Below, one piece after another: positions 48,401-61,200 of a DNA stretch of 64,000 bases. The notes below the pieces were generated by a model. That model worked only from the letters and a program-made list of their open reading frames with translations. It did no database searches and was not told the DNA's origin. The stretch covers positions 10,119,449 to 10,183,448 of the forward strand of contig JACBWW010000020.1 in the NCBI GenBank assembly GCA_020086605.1, given 5' to 3'. The stretch is from Lanius collurio (taxonomy: Eukaryota > Chordata > Aves > Passeriformes > Laniidae). A program made the translations under genes and the position numbers. How positions within the stretch are numbered: position 1 is the stretch's first letter; each line of letters begins with the position of its first letter.

Positions 48401-50980
48401 TAATGTGCTTTTAACGAACTCATGAGGTAGAAGGAAGTTGAAGTTTTGAGGGTATTTGAAATCTAAACATCTCTATTTTTGTCCGTTTAAGCACAGCATA
48501 CGATTTATTTTAAAATGCATTAGAAATGTTAATTCTACAGCATGTTATAAGCTTAATTTCGAAGAGCTGTAATCATTCTTAAGTTTCTTCTAGGCATAAA
48601 GGTGTTCAATCTTCTAGGAATAAGTTTTTCAATTTTGAGAATTTTGAAAAATTTATGTTATATTGAGGTATTAATTTTGTTAAACAGAGGGATGGAAAGC
48701 TATATTTTTCATCTTTCATTTTATTGATTCCATTCTTTTGCCCAAAGTCAAAATTGCAAACTTATGTCTTTGTTGCTATTTTTACAGTAGAGCCTGATTT
48801 GATTAATGAAACTGAATTTCTGTGGCTCTGCTGCGCAAAAATTGGTCTAATTTTTGAAAACTCATCAGTAGCCACAGATTTCTCATAATACTTCAGAGAC
48901 AGCAGATTCCTCTTTCTTGGACACTACAAAGAATTGTGCTTAAACATTGTGTTTGGTGTTGTAGTTTATCTACCAAATTGAATAATAATCTTAAGAATAT
49001 GTGTAAACACAGCCTTATCCTGCAGTAACCTTCATCACTACCACTCACACAAATTGGTCTTCGGGGAATTCTGAGCATCAGCACTTAAAGTTTTCAGTGT
49101 TTGAACTCTTCTTCTGTCTAAAGTAGGAAAGAAAACTACACATAAAAAAGAATAAAAATTACAGATGTGATAAATTTATTTTTTCTTTCTCATTGAAATC
49201 CCAGAGAAAACAGATAACAAGTACCTATTACACACCTAGTTTGAAAGAAAATGGATAAACCTTTCCTCTGTAACAATTTTTCAAGGGCATGGCTCATTTG
49301 TTTCACCCACCTCATTTCTATAAATCCCTTTTTTGTGTTGAATGCAATATATTGGATTGAAGATAATCTCATATTATGTCCATAGGTTTTGACAGTTCAT
49401 TCATAAGGTACATTTTTTGTTGTGAGAACTCCCATAAAATGCTCCTTTTTTTGGTTTTTATAAAACCCGATTCCTTTGGAAACTTACTTTAGAGGAGGAA
49501 TAAGTATATAAATTGATATGCAAAACTTTTTTTTTTTCTTGAGGAAAAAGAACAAAACTGTTTCTTAATAAGGCATCTTTAATATTCAAGAGTAATATAG
49601 CTCTGTTACCTCTTCAGGTAGCTCTCAAGCTATTTCTCTAAGTTAGTAATTAACTGTTGCAGAAATCAATTTGGAAGTGAGAAATAGTTTTGTGATAAGA
49701 ATTAATTCTATTTAGTGAGAATAACTTCAAGAACTGCAACAAAAAATCTTTCCAGGTCTTCCGATTCTGAAACAGTCTGAGAAGCCACTTGTACCAATAA
49801 AGGAACAGGTGATGAAAGGCTACAATATGCTGATGTAGGCTGCAAAAACTGACAGTAATGAATCAAGAAGTCTATGTAATACCTTAAAAATGGTTGCCAT
49901 TAATCAATAGATCAGAGTTGAAGCTACATGCAAAAACATTAAAACAAAGCAGACGCTTTAGTCTATTGACAAAGATGCCGTATCCCTTACACACAAAATT
50001 TCAAGGTTCATTTATTTTATTCCTTGCCCTTCCACCTTTGACATAGGCTGTGGGTTTTTTCCTACTACAATCTTATTTTTCTATCAAAAATAAATCACTT
50101 CATTTAACCTTTTAAAGCTTTAAAGCCTGTTCTCTTAACACCTTCTTACACTCTCAATTAATAAGATGGAATTTAAAATTCGTGTTGCATCCTACCTTCC
50201 ACAGTTGTCCATAAACCTAGTTACAGCTTAGACTTCTTTAGCTTTTTTTTTCAGTTGAAAGAGTTTCAATTTGAGAAAAATAGAAATAATAAATTTTAAA
50301 ATATGATATGGAACATATTGTCTACTTTCTTTTTTAAGTTTGGCACACAACAAATTCTTTCTACCATCAATCCTGCTTTACAAGATCTAACATTTTGAAA
50401 TTCAACATTTCAAATAGCTACTAATCATACTAATTTCTAATCTTCAATCTTCTTTCTAAGTTTCTTTTTAAATTCCCCCAACTTCCTTATGACTATTCTC
50501 ACCCAGCCCAACTATCTATAAACAAGCTGATAAAGGGAAATTCCTACTTTTGTCAAGGAGACGATGCAATACTTTATTATTGATGGAATTTATATGATAA
50601 TGTGGCTTACAAACACACAGAACCACACACAACACACTCTCATTATAGGAGCCTGTGTTTTCATTTTTATGCAATACTTGCATAACTGATACCTACCAAG
50701 ATAATATTCCTGGTCCAGAAGGAAAAAGGGTCCTTCTTTATTTTGACTAAAATTCTGCATATTTTTGAAAGATTTTATTCCTGACTTTTTTGGCTCCTCA
50801 TATAGCCCATTTGTCTTCCTTTACTGATATTTCTCTTTTACTCCTGTTATTCCTATCTCTACATACTATTTTTTACTCAAAATTGACTCCATTCCTTATT
50901 CCCAAAAAAACCCACACAACTCTGTTACTGCATTGTTTCAAATATCCTCACCTCTCTTTACTGAAATATCCTTGTACCAT
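45464..50980. other. AT-rich unique sequence, no gene seen
   Basis: About 5.5 kb with no recognised exon, RNA gene or mobile element. Open frames are all short. Confidence 0.55.
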
Positions 50981-51700
50981 TGTCCTGGTTTCAACTGAGA
51001 CAGAGTCAATTTTCTTCTTAGTAGCTGATGCAGGGCTGTGTTTTGGATTTAGTATGAGAATAATGTTTATAATACACTTTTGGTTTAGTTGTTGCTAAAT
51101 AGAGCTTCCTGTAAATCAAGGGCTTTCAGCATATCATGCTCTGCCAGTGAGGAGGTGCACAAAAAACTGTGAGGGAACATGGCCACGACAAATAATCTGA
51201 ACTGACCAAAAGGATATTCCATAACATATAATGTCATTCTCAATATATAATTACCCAGAAATAGGGCAATCACTGCTTGGGGACAGACTGGGAATTGGTC
51301 AGTGAGTGGTGATCAATTCTAATGTACATCACTTGTTTCTCACATTTTAACTCCCTTTCTTCCTTTCCTCTTTATTAAAATTATTGTCATTATTATTTGC
51401 AGTAATAGTATTACTATTACTGCTGTTACTGTCATTAAAAATTTTATTAATATTGTCAAAATATTACTATTATTACTATTATTACTATTATTATTGTTAT
51501 TATTATTATTACTATTATTATTATCATTACTACTAGTATTTTAACTTTGTTTCAGTAACTACACTGGTCTTATCTCAACTGGTAAGTTTCATTTTCTTTT
51601 CTTTCCTGATTTTCCTCCCCATCCCACTGGGGCAGACAGGAGGGGAAGTGAATGAGCAGCTGCCTGGCTTTTAGTTGCCAGCAGGGCAACTATACCAAGT
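50981..51700 (+). mobile_element. Nearly full solo LTR (common bird ERVL-like family)
   Basis: Sense-strand LTR starting TGTCCTGGTTTCAACTGAGA, then 'ttcttagtagctgatgcagggctgtg', 'tttagtatgagaataatg', 'gttgttgctaaatagagctt', 'catgctctgccagtgaggagg', 'accaaaaggatattccata', a TATA box 'caatatataatt' at 51241, 'ggtcagtgagtggtgatcaattctaatgtacatcac' at 51298, a long ATT-rich simple repeat, 'ggtcttatctcaactggtaagttt' at 51567, 'ccccatcccactggggcaga' at 51617 and 'gtgaatgagcagctgcctggcttttagttgcca' at 51648. The order is complete U3-R-U5. In this family the polyadenylation signal normally sits just before the 'tatctcaac' block; here it reads 'agtaactacactgg', so the signal has decayed. No internal region or clear target duplication was found. 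Confidence 0.87.
51463..51540. repeat. (ATT)n compound microsatellite inside the LTR
   Basis: Interrupted ATT, ACT and GTT trinucleotides, preceded by a more degenerate stretch from about 51375. Related LTRs carry a short ATT-rich stretch at this point; here it is expanded. Confidence 0.9.
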
Positions 51701-54700
51701 TTAACTTAACTGATAATCACATCCTCTTCTTAAGAAGAACTTTATTGCATAATCAAAGCTTCCTCATTTACCCTTTAGAAAGTTGCTGAGCTTGCAGAGA
51801 GCTTCTGCTGGGTGCTCAAAGGGCAAAACTATTTTACCCTCTGTTGTGCTAAGTATGTGAAAGTAATTATTGATAACCTAAGTTCACCCTAGTGAATGCT
51901 TAAGTAAAAAGAAACTGGTCAACAGAGACCTTTTAAAAATAATCTGCAATTGAAAACACTAATGTATTTGCTAGTAGCAACATGCCTCAGAGAGAATTTT
52001 TTTAACACCAGAAGTTTAATGAGTATCTTGTTCTGAGAAAGTGCTGTGGAGTGATGCCTTTAAATTAGCTTTATAATCAGTCAGAACACATTTGAAGATG
52101 ATTTAATTTGCAAGGTTTAACCATCAATCTTGCCTTAAATCTGTAATCCCTGGTGGGTTGGTCATTTCTCCAACAAAGATTTTCAGCACCATCTGTTCAA
52201 CCTTTGCCAAAGCTCTGTAAGTTGATTGAACTGTCCCAGTTCACATCCTCAGGACATAGTTGGTCTATTGGCCCCTATAATCCTGAATGACAGTGTGGAT
52301 TAAAGCACACTCAGCATCTAAACTAATTTTTACATGTGAGTGGAATGCTTTCTGAAAATATGTTTTAAAATTTTAAATATTTTTTTTTATTAGCCTTGTG
52401 TACTACAAGAATGGTATTCTACAAACTAATATGTAATTAATATATCCATATGCAAAAAAGTTTATATGCCTAACAGCACAGACTGGATACAAAAACACTT
52501 TACAGCCCTAAATTCAGCTGAACCCTGTGAAAGGAGTCCTAGGGGGAAGGGGAACGGAAGAATTATCTGAGGAACGAAAGCTATTCTTTATCACCAAGTG
52601 TTCATCATGATGAAATTGGAAAAATGCCCTTTTCTGTTTAGTCTCTTGGATTTTTAATAATTGATAGCATTAAGATAATTACTAAATACTAGAATAATTT
52701 CTTAATCAACATTGAACTAAATCTACATATATTTATTTCTTATCACAACATTGACATTAATATATTTACTGTCTCTTGTATTCCCTGTGCATAAAAACAA
52801 AATGGAAGGATACATTTTTACCTTATAGCCCTACGTTTATCATGAAGTGATAAGAGAGTGAAGATTTAAAATAATGATCATGTCTTTTCCAAGTTATTAT
52901 CAATAAAAATATGGAAAGATTAAGATAATCTGCAATAGACTGGCTAATCACTTTACTAGTCAGCATGTTCCTTCTGACACTGCCTGAAGGTTAAACAAAT
53001 TCAACAGAGATCTCTTTTTCTGAGTCAATGCGTGTTCACCGTATTTGTGGCTGGTCCCCAAAAAAGCAGATCATGCGTATATTTTAAAACCTGGGTTCAA
53101 ACATTTGAGTTCAAATCCTGTGCTTCTCCTTCAAAACAGTTTTCTTGAGGTCACTGAAAGTTCTTAACATAGTAAATGAGAAATAAAATGGCTCCTGATA
53201 AAAAGAAGTATGAAAACTAGCATGAGATCAAATGATATTAATAAAAAAGCAGACAATTATTTTAGTCTTGTTCCTAAACAGGTTAGGGCTTTGTTTTGTT
53301 CTGTTTTGTTTTGTTTCGTTTTGCATACTATCTCTTCTAAATCCGGTCTTCACAAAGGGGAAATAATACATTTTTTGGTAGAAAGATTTCAGATTTAAAA
53401 ATTTTATAATTTTTTGGTTTACAAAGAAACACATTTTGTTCAGAAGTTTTTAGAAGAGCCAAGTCTCTTTGCTTTCAGGTTATTTCTTCTGGGAAAATGT
53501 GGCAGTAAGTAGATGATTTATGACTTGGACTCACTCAACTGGGCATCCCAGAAAGCACTGGAAATAGAGCAAGTGAAAGAATAAAAATATTTACAATAAA
53601 GATCTGTGCAGATCCATTATTGGTGATATCAATTTACCATTACAAAAATTCAATCCTTGAAGTCAACAAAAACACATTGAGCAACTTGGAAATCCTGAAC
53701 TACATGAAAGAATAATGCATTTTCTTGCTATTTAACCTTTTTCTTTCCAATATACTATGTATTTAGTTAGGAATCCTACATTATTGGTAGTTCAAAAATT
53801 TTACTGAGCTAATGATCTTTTTTTACATTCATAAAGTTTTATTTAAATTCATAATCAAAGTTAGTAGAACGATCAGAATAATTTCCCATTGTTATGATCT
53901 GTGTCTTAACTGTTGTCTACACTAGAGAATTTTACCAGTGAGCTGTGTTAAAGACCACCGTGATTTTTGAGAATGCTTTCTTAATATTCTAGGAAAATAA
54001 TTACCCAGAATGTTGTTCCAGCTCAACTTTCTTGAAGGGAATTTCCAGTCTCAGAAAAAGTTTTTTTGTAATTTATTATTTTGTGTGTTCTTTTTTTTTT
54101 TTCTTTTAATGAATGTTTATATTGAAAAATAGCAACATTATTTTCAATCTCTCTGAAATAAAAATTAACTTTATGCATTCTTTGCTATTTCCAAAAAAAA
54201 GCATAAACCCCCAAAACTATTTGAAGAACTAGCCATTCAGCATAGCAGGAATATAGGAAGGACTTGTTATGGAAAATATAACATTTTAAATTATTAGAAT
54301 ATGTAATGTAAAGTTATCTTTTACTTCATTACTCCTTTAATTTTGCTTAATGTATAATAATGACTTTTTTAAAAAACTACCGTTCTTTTATATCAGCCTC
54401 ATACTAAAAATGTTATATTTTTACTCCTCGATATAGCCTTCCTCAATTGGTTGATTTAATCTTCCTAAGGTCTTCCTGATTTTCTTGAACATTGAAAACT
54501 TCTGGAATTTTGAGATTTAAGGACTCAAATCAGTCTTCTCAACTTTGCTTTTAGGTAATTATTTGTAGCTAATTTTATATTCATGGAGTTTAATTTTCAT
54601 TGTATATTACTAGTTTGACAACTTGAGCATTTTTTCCTGTTAAGTCAAAGGCATACATCTTAAATTTTTTGCATATTCAAGAACACATAAATATATACAC

Positions 54701-56517
54701 AGACACAGGCACTACAAATAAAAACTAAAGAAACAGCAGCTAAAGAAAAAATCTTAAGGCCTTTTTGAAAATTGTTTTTAACATTTGTCCAAATATGTAC
54801 TAAACAATGACATTAAGATAGAAATTATATTCAGTAGCTTCCTTTCTATCAGCTAGGAAATACATATGTTTTTTTACTCAGATTGCTGAGATGATACAAA
54901 AAAATGGCATAAATGCTAAGAGCTCTTCATTGCACACAGGTGCATTCCATTGCTGCTGGCATGAATAGCCAATTGCATTGACATTAAAATCTTCCCTTTT
55001 TTAGGGAATTAAAATATTGAAAAGTGAAGTTCTAGCCAAAAGGCTTTGAAACACAAACTGGAGAGCAGCTGCTTAGAGGTCCTCTCAGATTTCTGCTGTC
55101 CTGTAAAGTATCTGTGCCATCCCTGTATGTATTGTATTTGCATATCAGAGATCTCTGAGGAAAAACGTTTTCATTTCCCTTTTCTTTTTACACTAAAGCT
55201 TCTCATTTCCCATTCCTTATAGGAATAAATCCTTAAAACAGCAGACATTGCCTTAATCTATTATACTTGTTTTTGTGCAGAGGGGAAAAGGAGTATCAAG
55301 AGGGGAAAGGAATAACTTTAATCAAGGCAGATGTTTTTCAAAGTTGACTGAACAGAAAATTTTGTCCTAAAGAATTTTAACTGTTAAAAACTAGATCTAC
55401 AGTCTCACATCCTTAGGTAAAAAATATATTCAATCAGATGAGTTATTTAAGTAGACTGAAGTGCCCCCTGAAATCAATGTTTGTACTGTCAAAATAAATT
55501 TCTTATTCAAATGTTGTTTTTGATACAGAAGTTTCATTTGGCATGCTTTTTACTACAATTATAGTTTCTTCATTGTTTCAACATGGACACGAGCATAAGA
55601 TCAATGCCCATGAGAGGAAAAAATTATTAAAACTAGAGTTGAACTGTTGGGTTGAAATGGCTGCTGATTACACTTGCAAACTGATACACAAGACATCTGA
55701 ATTAATATCTGCATGTTAGGAATATAAATAGTGTTTATTTTATGAAACACTTCATCTTGAAGGTAAATATGTGGCTGGGGTTTGAAGTCAATGTGTTTGC
55801 TTTAAAATGAATACATAGGTGCATCCAGAACTCCATTCCAAATATGAAAAGAATCTGACCTTTAAAACTATGATTGCACATATTTAATTGCAAGAATATT
55901 ACCCTTTATTTGTGCTAGCATATCCAGCTGTTACAACAATATTTTAAAAAGCAGTTCTTTTACTTTGGTGCTTTGGAATGTCTAAATATATCCATATTAT
56001 CTTAGAAAGAATCACCTTAACTCCCTTCCCATATAATGTAATTGCTTCTAAGGAAAGAAAAGTTCTTTGTGCATATTTTCAAAATTGCTGACTTTAAAAT
56101 AATTAATTATGATGGTATACCCAAAATTGTGTATTTTCAAGTAGGAAACAACCATGGTTTCACTTTTCTAAGCATTGCTGCTTTCTTTCTGTCATGGCAA
56201 AAGCTTTGATTTCCACCCTGGGAAAATAGATTTCCTAAATATGTTGTCACCCTATTTTCACTACAACGAGGAAAGGAAAGACGATGCAAATATCAGTTTC
56301 TGATTCAAACTTTCAGCTCCTCTCCTGTCTTTGTAATAGACTGGGCTTTTCCTGTGTAAGGTAGATTCTTCATGTTTTAGAGACTATTCATCTGGTGTGA
56401 AATAGGGAATAATACTACAGATATGTGTAAGGTTGTGAAATTGCACCTGTAAGTGAAGAATGGTAGGAGCTAGGAAAGAGACAGAAAACATAGACAAAAC
56501 TAATGGATGTGAGAAAG
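51701..56517. other. AT-rich unique sequence, no gene seen
   Basis: No recognised exon or mobile element. (TTTTG)-type repeats lie at 53291-53323 and a T-rich stretch at 54091-54107. The stretches 52000-52330 and 55620-56060 have higher-complexity composition than their surroundings, compatible with but not evidence for conserved noncoding DNA. Confidence 0.5.
53291..53323. repeat. (TTTTG)n-type microsatellite
   Basis: Imperfect pentanucleotide units with one TTCTG and one TTTCG interruption. Confidence 0.88.
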
Positions 56518-57158
56518 AAAGTGAATGTGAGTCAGCAGTGCCCTGGCAGCCAGGAGGGCCAGCCGTGTCCTGGGGGGCATCAGGCACAGCATCACCAGCT
56601 GGGCAAGGGAGGGGATTGTCCTGCCCTGCTCTGAGCTGGGGCAGCCTCACCTCGAGTGCTGTGTGCTCTTTTGGGCACCTCAATATAAGAAAGATACAAA
56701 GCTATTGGAGACCATCCAAAGGAGGGCCATGAAGATGGTGAAGAGTCTTTAGGGAAACTTTATGGGGAGCAGCTGAGGTCACTTAGTTTGTTTAGCCTGG
56801 AGACTGAGGGGAAACTGAGGCAGTCTGCAACTTCTTTGTGAGGGGAAGAGGAGGGGCAGACACTGATCTCTTTGGGGACCAGTGACAGGACCAAACTGAA
56901 TGGCCTGAAGCTGTGTCAGGGGAGGTTTAGTTTGGATATTAGACGGAGATTTTTCACCCAGAGGGTGGTTGGGCGCTGGGACAGGCTCCCTAAGGAAGTG
57001 GTCACAGCATCAAGCCTGACAGAGTTCAAGAAGCGTTGTTTGTACAATGCTCTCAGGCACATGGTGTGACTCTTGGTAATGGTGCTGTGCAGGGCCAGCA
57101 GTTGTACTGGATGATATTTGTGGGTCCCTTCCAACTCACATATTCTATGATTCTGTGA
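56518..57158 (+). mobile_element. CR1 LINE, late ORF2 to 3' end, best-preserved copy
   Basis: Continuous plus-strand CR1: 'gtgaatgtgagtcagcagtgccctgg' at 56521, 'ggcatcaggcacagcatcaccagctgggcaagg' at 56576, 'cctcacctcgagtgctgtgtgctcttttgggc' at 56646, 'atccaaaggagggccatgaagatggtgaag' at 56714, 'tttagcctggagactgagg' at 56792, 'ggaggtttagtttggatattagacggagatttttcacccagagggtgg' at 56920, 'gctgggacaggctccctaagg' at 56975 and 'tgtgggtcccttccaactca' at 57119, with terminus ATTCTATGATTCTGTGA at 57142-57158. The only short open frames are interrupted relics of ORF2. Same subgroup as 45274-45463. Confidence 0.96.
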
Positions 57159-57639
57159 GCTGTGCCAAGGAGAAGAGTATCTGTAGGGCTAGAGAAAGAT
57201 GGACATAACTGTCTAGAAAGATTCAGAATAAGTTAGGGGGGCAGGGAGAATATCTAGTTTTTATTATAAATGATCAATTTTTGCTTTCTTTGAGTGATGC
57301 CTGGAAATTATTAAGCATCCTTCTCTTCAGAAATACCCTGTGTTTCATTTGCTTGTCAGATGTATTAGAAGGAAAAAATCAATCAAACAAGCATTCATGG
57401 AGGATTGTTAAACAGCTTTGTTCTCAAATAAAAACATTAAGTACAAAAACTGAAAGGATAATTCTTTTGTGTTGTTCAAAACCACAAATACTGCATGGTC
57501 TTAAGACACTCTACATAAACAGCATATTTTTATTTTGTACTCAAGTAAGGAAATGGCATTCAAAGAATAAAAAATCTGCCAATATTAACTAATGATTAAG
57601 TGAATAGAAAATGCAGGCATCAGTGCCTTTACAAAAAAT
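57159..57639. other. Spacer between CR1 copies, no gene seen
   Basis: AT-rich. A 103-codon plus-strand frame at 57281-57592 has no recognised domain and is regarded as chance. Confidence 0.5.
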
Positions 57640-57905
57640 GTTCAGTGAGCACAGGAAGAACACAGAAACATTGCCCAGACATTCAAAGATATAATAAAGG
57701 AAGACTTCAGCCAAACCTGGAAAGGAAGAAGAGATGCAGAGAGCTGAAACATGACTTCTACATTTACAGCTGAAGCAAAGCTAAAGCTAAAATAAATTCT
57801 ATTTTCATGAAAAAAAAAAAGAAGAAGAATTCATGACAATAGACTCAGAAAAAGGTGAGGCAGTCAGTGCTGCCTTGGCTTCTGTCTTTACAGGAAATTT
57901 TACTT
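57640..57905 (+). mobile_element. Degenerate CR1 LINE fragment, ORF2 upstream of RT core
   Basis: 'tttacagctgaagcaaagct', and especially 'gactcagaaaaaggtgaggcagtcagtgctgccttggcttctgtctttacagg' at 57842, match the CR1 stretch '...gaaaaggctgaggtgctcaatgccttctttgcctctgtcttcac...'. The left part is only loosely alignable. The same CR1 interval recurs at 58660-58740, so this is a separate copy and not the 5' part of the one downstream. Confidence 0.55.
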
Positions 57906-58593
57906 CTGAAGTGTTTCAGGTTCACATTGGCTAGTAGTAGAGTCTAAAGAATAACAGTACTATTCATGAGATAGGAAGGTGAATTCAGGGATGATGTAGC
58001 AAATTGGATATGCACAGGTCCATGGGAGTAGATAGCAAGAGCACCAAGGGAAACAAGTGATTTCTGGTACCGTGTCATCTCTGAGAGATCATGGTAGCCT
58101 TTCCCAATGGCAAGAAAATAAATTTTATTCCCATTTTCCAGAGATAGCAAGAAAATAGTTCTAGCTTCGACTTTTAAAAACTGATCTCTTATAGCTTTGG
58201 CATGAGGGAATTTGGAAATATTAGCACAAAATACTTGCAATAGAATAAGTAAAAAGTGCATTACATAATAACTTCTGGCCATTCACAAATTACTTAGATA
58301 CTGTAACAAAGTTTTCCTCTATTAACTAAAACATAAACTCATCAGTTTGGGTATGTCATATATTAGTGAACTCAGAGCTCTCTTACCTGCTCTTTAAGCT
58401 GAAAAATGAACTCTGAAATTAAATCCTGTTTCACTCTGAGTGGCTTAAGTTATTTTTTTTCCTGCTAGTTTGAAGATACTCCTAAGAGAAACACTAAAAA
58501 GTGCAGAAGCTTTACTATAATCTCACAGTTTGGTTTTTCTCCTGATGAATCATAAGTTTGCAGCTAACAAAGAAAACATTCAAGTGGGACAGC
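57906..58593. other. Spacer between CR1 copies, no gene seen
   Basis: I see no recognisable element. The 112-codon minus-strand frame at 57944-58282 has no recognised domain. Confidence 0.5.
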
Positions 58594-59256
58594 GAGAAGG
58601 GCAAAAATAAGAGCTTCTAGGAGCATATAAGTGGCAAAAAGGTAGACTAGGAAAATGTGAGCCTGCTGCTGAACAGGGGAGAGGCCCTAGCAACACAGGA
58701 CAAGTAAAAGGATTCAGGTAATGAATGCCCTCTTTGCCCCTTACTTTACTAGTAATTCTAGGAAGACATAGCCTTGGTAGAAGAGGTAGAGGAGGATCAG
58801 GTCAGGAAATACTCAAGCCGAGTAGATTTTTATAAGTCTGTGGGTCTTGATGAGATGCAACCATGAGGGTGAAAGGAAGTGGGTGATGTTATTGCAAGGC
58901 CACACTCCATAATGCTAGATTGCCCATGGCCATTGAGGTATGCCTGAGGACTAAAGAAAAGCAAAAGGTACTCCTGGCTTCAAGAAGGGCAAGAAAGAGG
59001 ACTGAGGAAACTGCAGTTGTCAGCCTCACCTCAATACCTGGGAAGGGGATGGAGCAGCTAATTCTGGAAAACAATTCCAGGCACATGAAGGACAAGAAGG
59101 TCATGAGGAGTAGTTGACATGCACTCATGAAGGGGAAGTCTTGCTTACCAACCTGATAATCTTCAATGATTAAATTATTAGCTTGGTAGAAAAGGAAAAA
59201 GCAGTGTATATTTTTTACCTGGACTTCAGGAAAGCTTTTAACACTGTATCCCGAGT
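58594..59256 (+). mobile_element. CR1 LINE fragment, 5' part of reverse transcriptase domain
   Basis: Long plus-strand CR1 block: 'aaaatgtgagcctgctgctgaacagggga' at 58653, 'taatgaatgccctctttgcccc' at 58719, 'tataagtctgtgggtcttgatgagatgcaacca' at 58831, 'gatgttattgcaaggccac' at 58884, 'ggtatgcctgaggactaaagaaaagcaaa' at 58936, 'ggcttcaagaagggcaagaaagagga' at 58976, 'gtcagcctcacctcaatacctgggaaggggatggagcagcta' at 59019, 'ccaggcacatgaaggacaagaaggtcatgaggagtag' at 59078, 'catgaaggggaagtcttgcttaccaacctgat' at 59127 and 'tacctggacttcaggaaagcttttaacactgtatcc' at 59216. Decoded segments such as 'VVSLTSIPGK' followed by 'MEQLILE' and 'SRHMKDKKV' match the start of the LINE reverse transcriptase domain, and 'YLDF.KAFNTV' is the motif A region with the catalytic aspartate. 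Stops after 'RSS' show decay. The copy ends at 59256, before the YADD-type motif. Confidence 0.95.
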
Positions 59257-61050
59257 GTGAGAAATTAATATGACAGAGTGACATGTTATTGTGAAATTTA
59301 TTTACTTTTCTTTTCAAATATTCAGGACTTTTTTTTCTGATTTTTTAAAAAAAAATTATAATACTTTTGAACCTTCTAATGTTTGTGGCAGTGGATGATT
59401 TAAGAGGTAAATTGCAATAAAGATTTGATGACAGCTCATTTAGATATAGCATTATTTATTTATTTATTTATTTAATCACTGTCAGTTTGGGGGGAAAAAT
59501 TTCATTATATGCCACATAATGACTGTCAATCTTATTTTTTTCAAGAAAAGTCACTTGAGTGTGAAAATACATTTCTTATTCTTTTCATCTCAAAGAATTT
59601 TATAAAATAGGAAAGCAGTGTGAAAATTTGAAACTTAACAAAATCTGATTATGTATTCTTTTTTTTAAAAAATGACAGATTTCAAGGTTTCCTTATCCTC
59701 CTTTATTTTTGTTGTTCCAAAAGCAGATGTATGTGTATGGGTGATCAAGATAGTCAACAGGTAAACTGATCCGCCTGAAAGATTAACATTTTTTGCTTTC
59801 TTTCTTGAGTTAGTTTTCAAACAATTCCCTGATCTAATGCTAAATATGACATTGCAGAGCATGATAAGGAATTGAAAGAGTAGCTGAAGTGAAAAATAAG
59901 GATAAGAGATATTCAAAACAGCTGAAGCCATAATTTCACTGTTGCAAAATAACCTGGAGTACACAGAAGAGACAGCACCACACACTGCTGCCTCAATTAG
60001 AAAAAAATGTGGAAAGAGCAATTGCATAGAGAAACTGATTTGATACTAAGTAGAGATCTCTGATGTCTAATCTGGAATTCTACTCTACAGAACTAAAAAT
60101 CAAAAATCTCTAGGTTTTACTTACGCAGCAAATACACGTGTGCATTCTTCTTTATGCAGTGTTACATATGATGCCATATTTTGGCAAGTGTTTCCTACCA
60201 GGTGAAAAAAGTTATTTTCCCACTGAAATCAGGGATGCAAAGAGGCTCCATAATCTCAGATGCAGATTCACTGGAATAATTATCTTTTTTCTAAACATTC
60301 TTGAATATACACACACACATACACCCAGGACTACAAACATAAAACAACAACTGGAAACTGTTCAGAATACTCAACTCTGAAATTTTACTTAGGAATGTAT
60401 TAAGATAATACCAGTGTACCCCACTGAGGTACATTCATTGTGTTTTTAATAGGGCTTATAAAAAATACTGTATAAGATATGTAATTATAGTGAAGACTAT
60501 CAAGGTCATATAGGTTCTACATGTTATAAAAGTCTGTTTGTCATAGTTGATGACACAATGCATTAATTAAGCTTTCCAGGGTTCTCAGCCAGTACAATAT
60601 GCCATCAATGTAAATGTAACACAGATATTTAAATTTTTAGTAGTGGCCTTAATCAGCAGTGGTCTTAAGTGCAAGCTAAAAATAGAGATAGTTTTCTGGC
60701 TGGCTACTGTATAATATTGGTGGGAAAATTATCAGTAATTTATTTATCCATTTTTGTTATGCAGAACATGAGTTAGAGAATGCAGATGCATCATTTAGAA
60801 TTACATACTAGAGAAGTTCTAGTGACTTAAAAATTACCATGTAAAAGATGAACAAATAATGTTTAATATCTTTCAAAAATGTCCTGAGTGTAAATATTTT
60901 CAAAATGCTAGAACCTCATCAAGTAAGTATAAACAATTCAGCTGAAACATATTTTAAAAAAGAATGCAAATGAAGATTAAAGATGACGGGAAAACAATCT
61001 TCAAGTACAAGTATGCTTTATAAAATAGTAAGAAACAATACAACAATATT
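59257..61050. other. AT-rich unique sequence, no gene seen
   Basis: (TTTA)5 lies at 59455-59474 and (AC)6 at 60308-60319. No exon or mobile element recognised. Confidence 0.55.
59455..59474. repeat. (TTTA)5 microsatellite
   Basis: Five exact TTTA units. Confidence 0.92.
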
Positions 61051-61200
61051 TACATAGAATCTTAAAGGTTGGAAAAGAATTCCAAAATCTTTGAGTCCTA
61101 CTGCTAACCTAACACCACTGTGTTTACTACTGAACTATCCTCACGTCCCTCATCCACACACTTTTAGAGCACTTCCCTCATATGCAGCCATCTCTATGCT
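61051..61200 (-). mobile_element. CR1 LINE 3'-end fragment, antisense
   Basis: 'acatagaatcttaaaggttggaaaagaattcc', 'ctgctaacctaacaccactg' and 'actgaactatcctcacgtccc' follow the antisense CR1 3' order '...atagaatcgttaaggttggaaaagacctctaagatc...gcccaacaccaccatgcccactaaacc...'. Same group as 29862-30100, more decayed. Confidence 0.82.

Noticed and set aside
50976..51700. TACCAT/TACCAA flanking the LTR as a target duplication
   Set aside because: Imperfect match and the right LTR end is too decayed to place the boundary.
57281..57592. 103-codon plus-strand frame
   Set aside because: No recognisable domain and no exon context; lies between CR1 copies.
58889..59317. 142-codon minus-strand open frame
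   Set aside because: It is the antisense of the CR1 reverse transcriptase fragment at 58594-59256.
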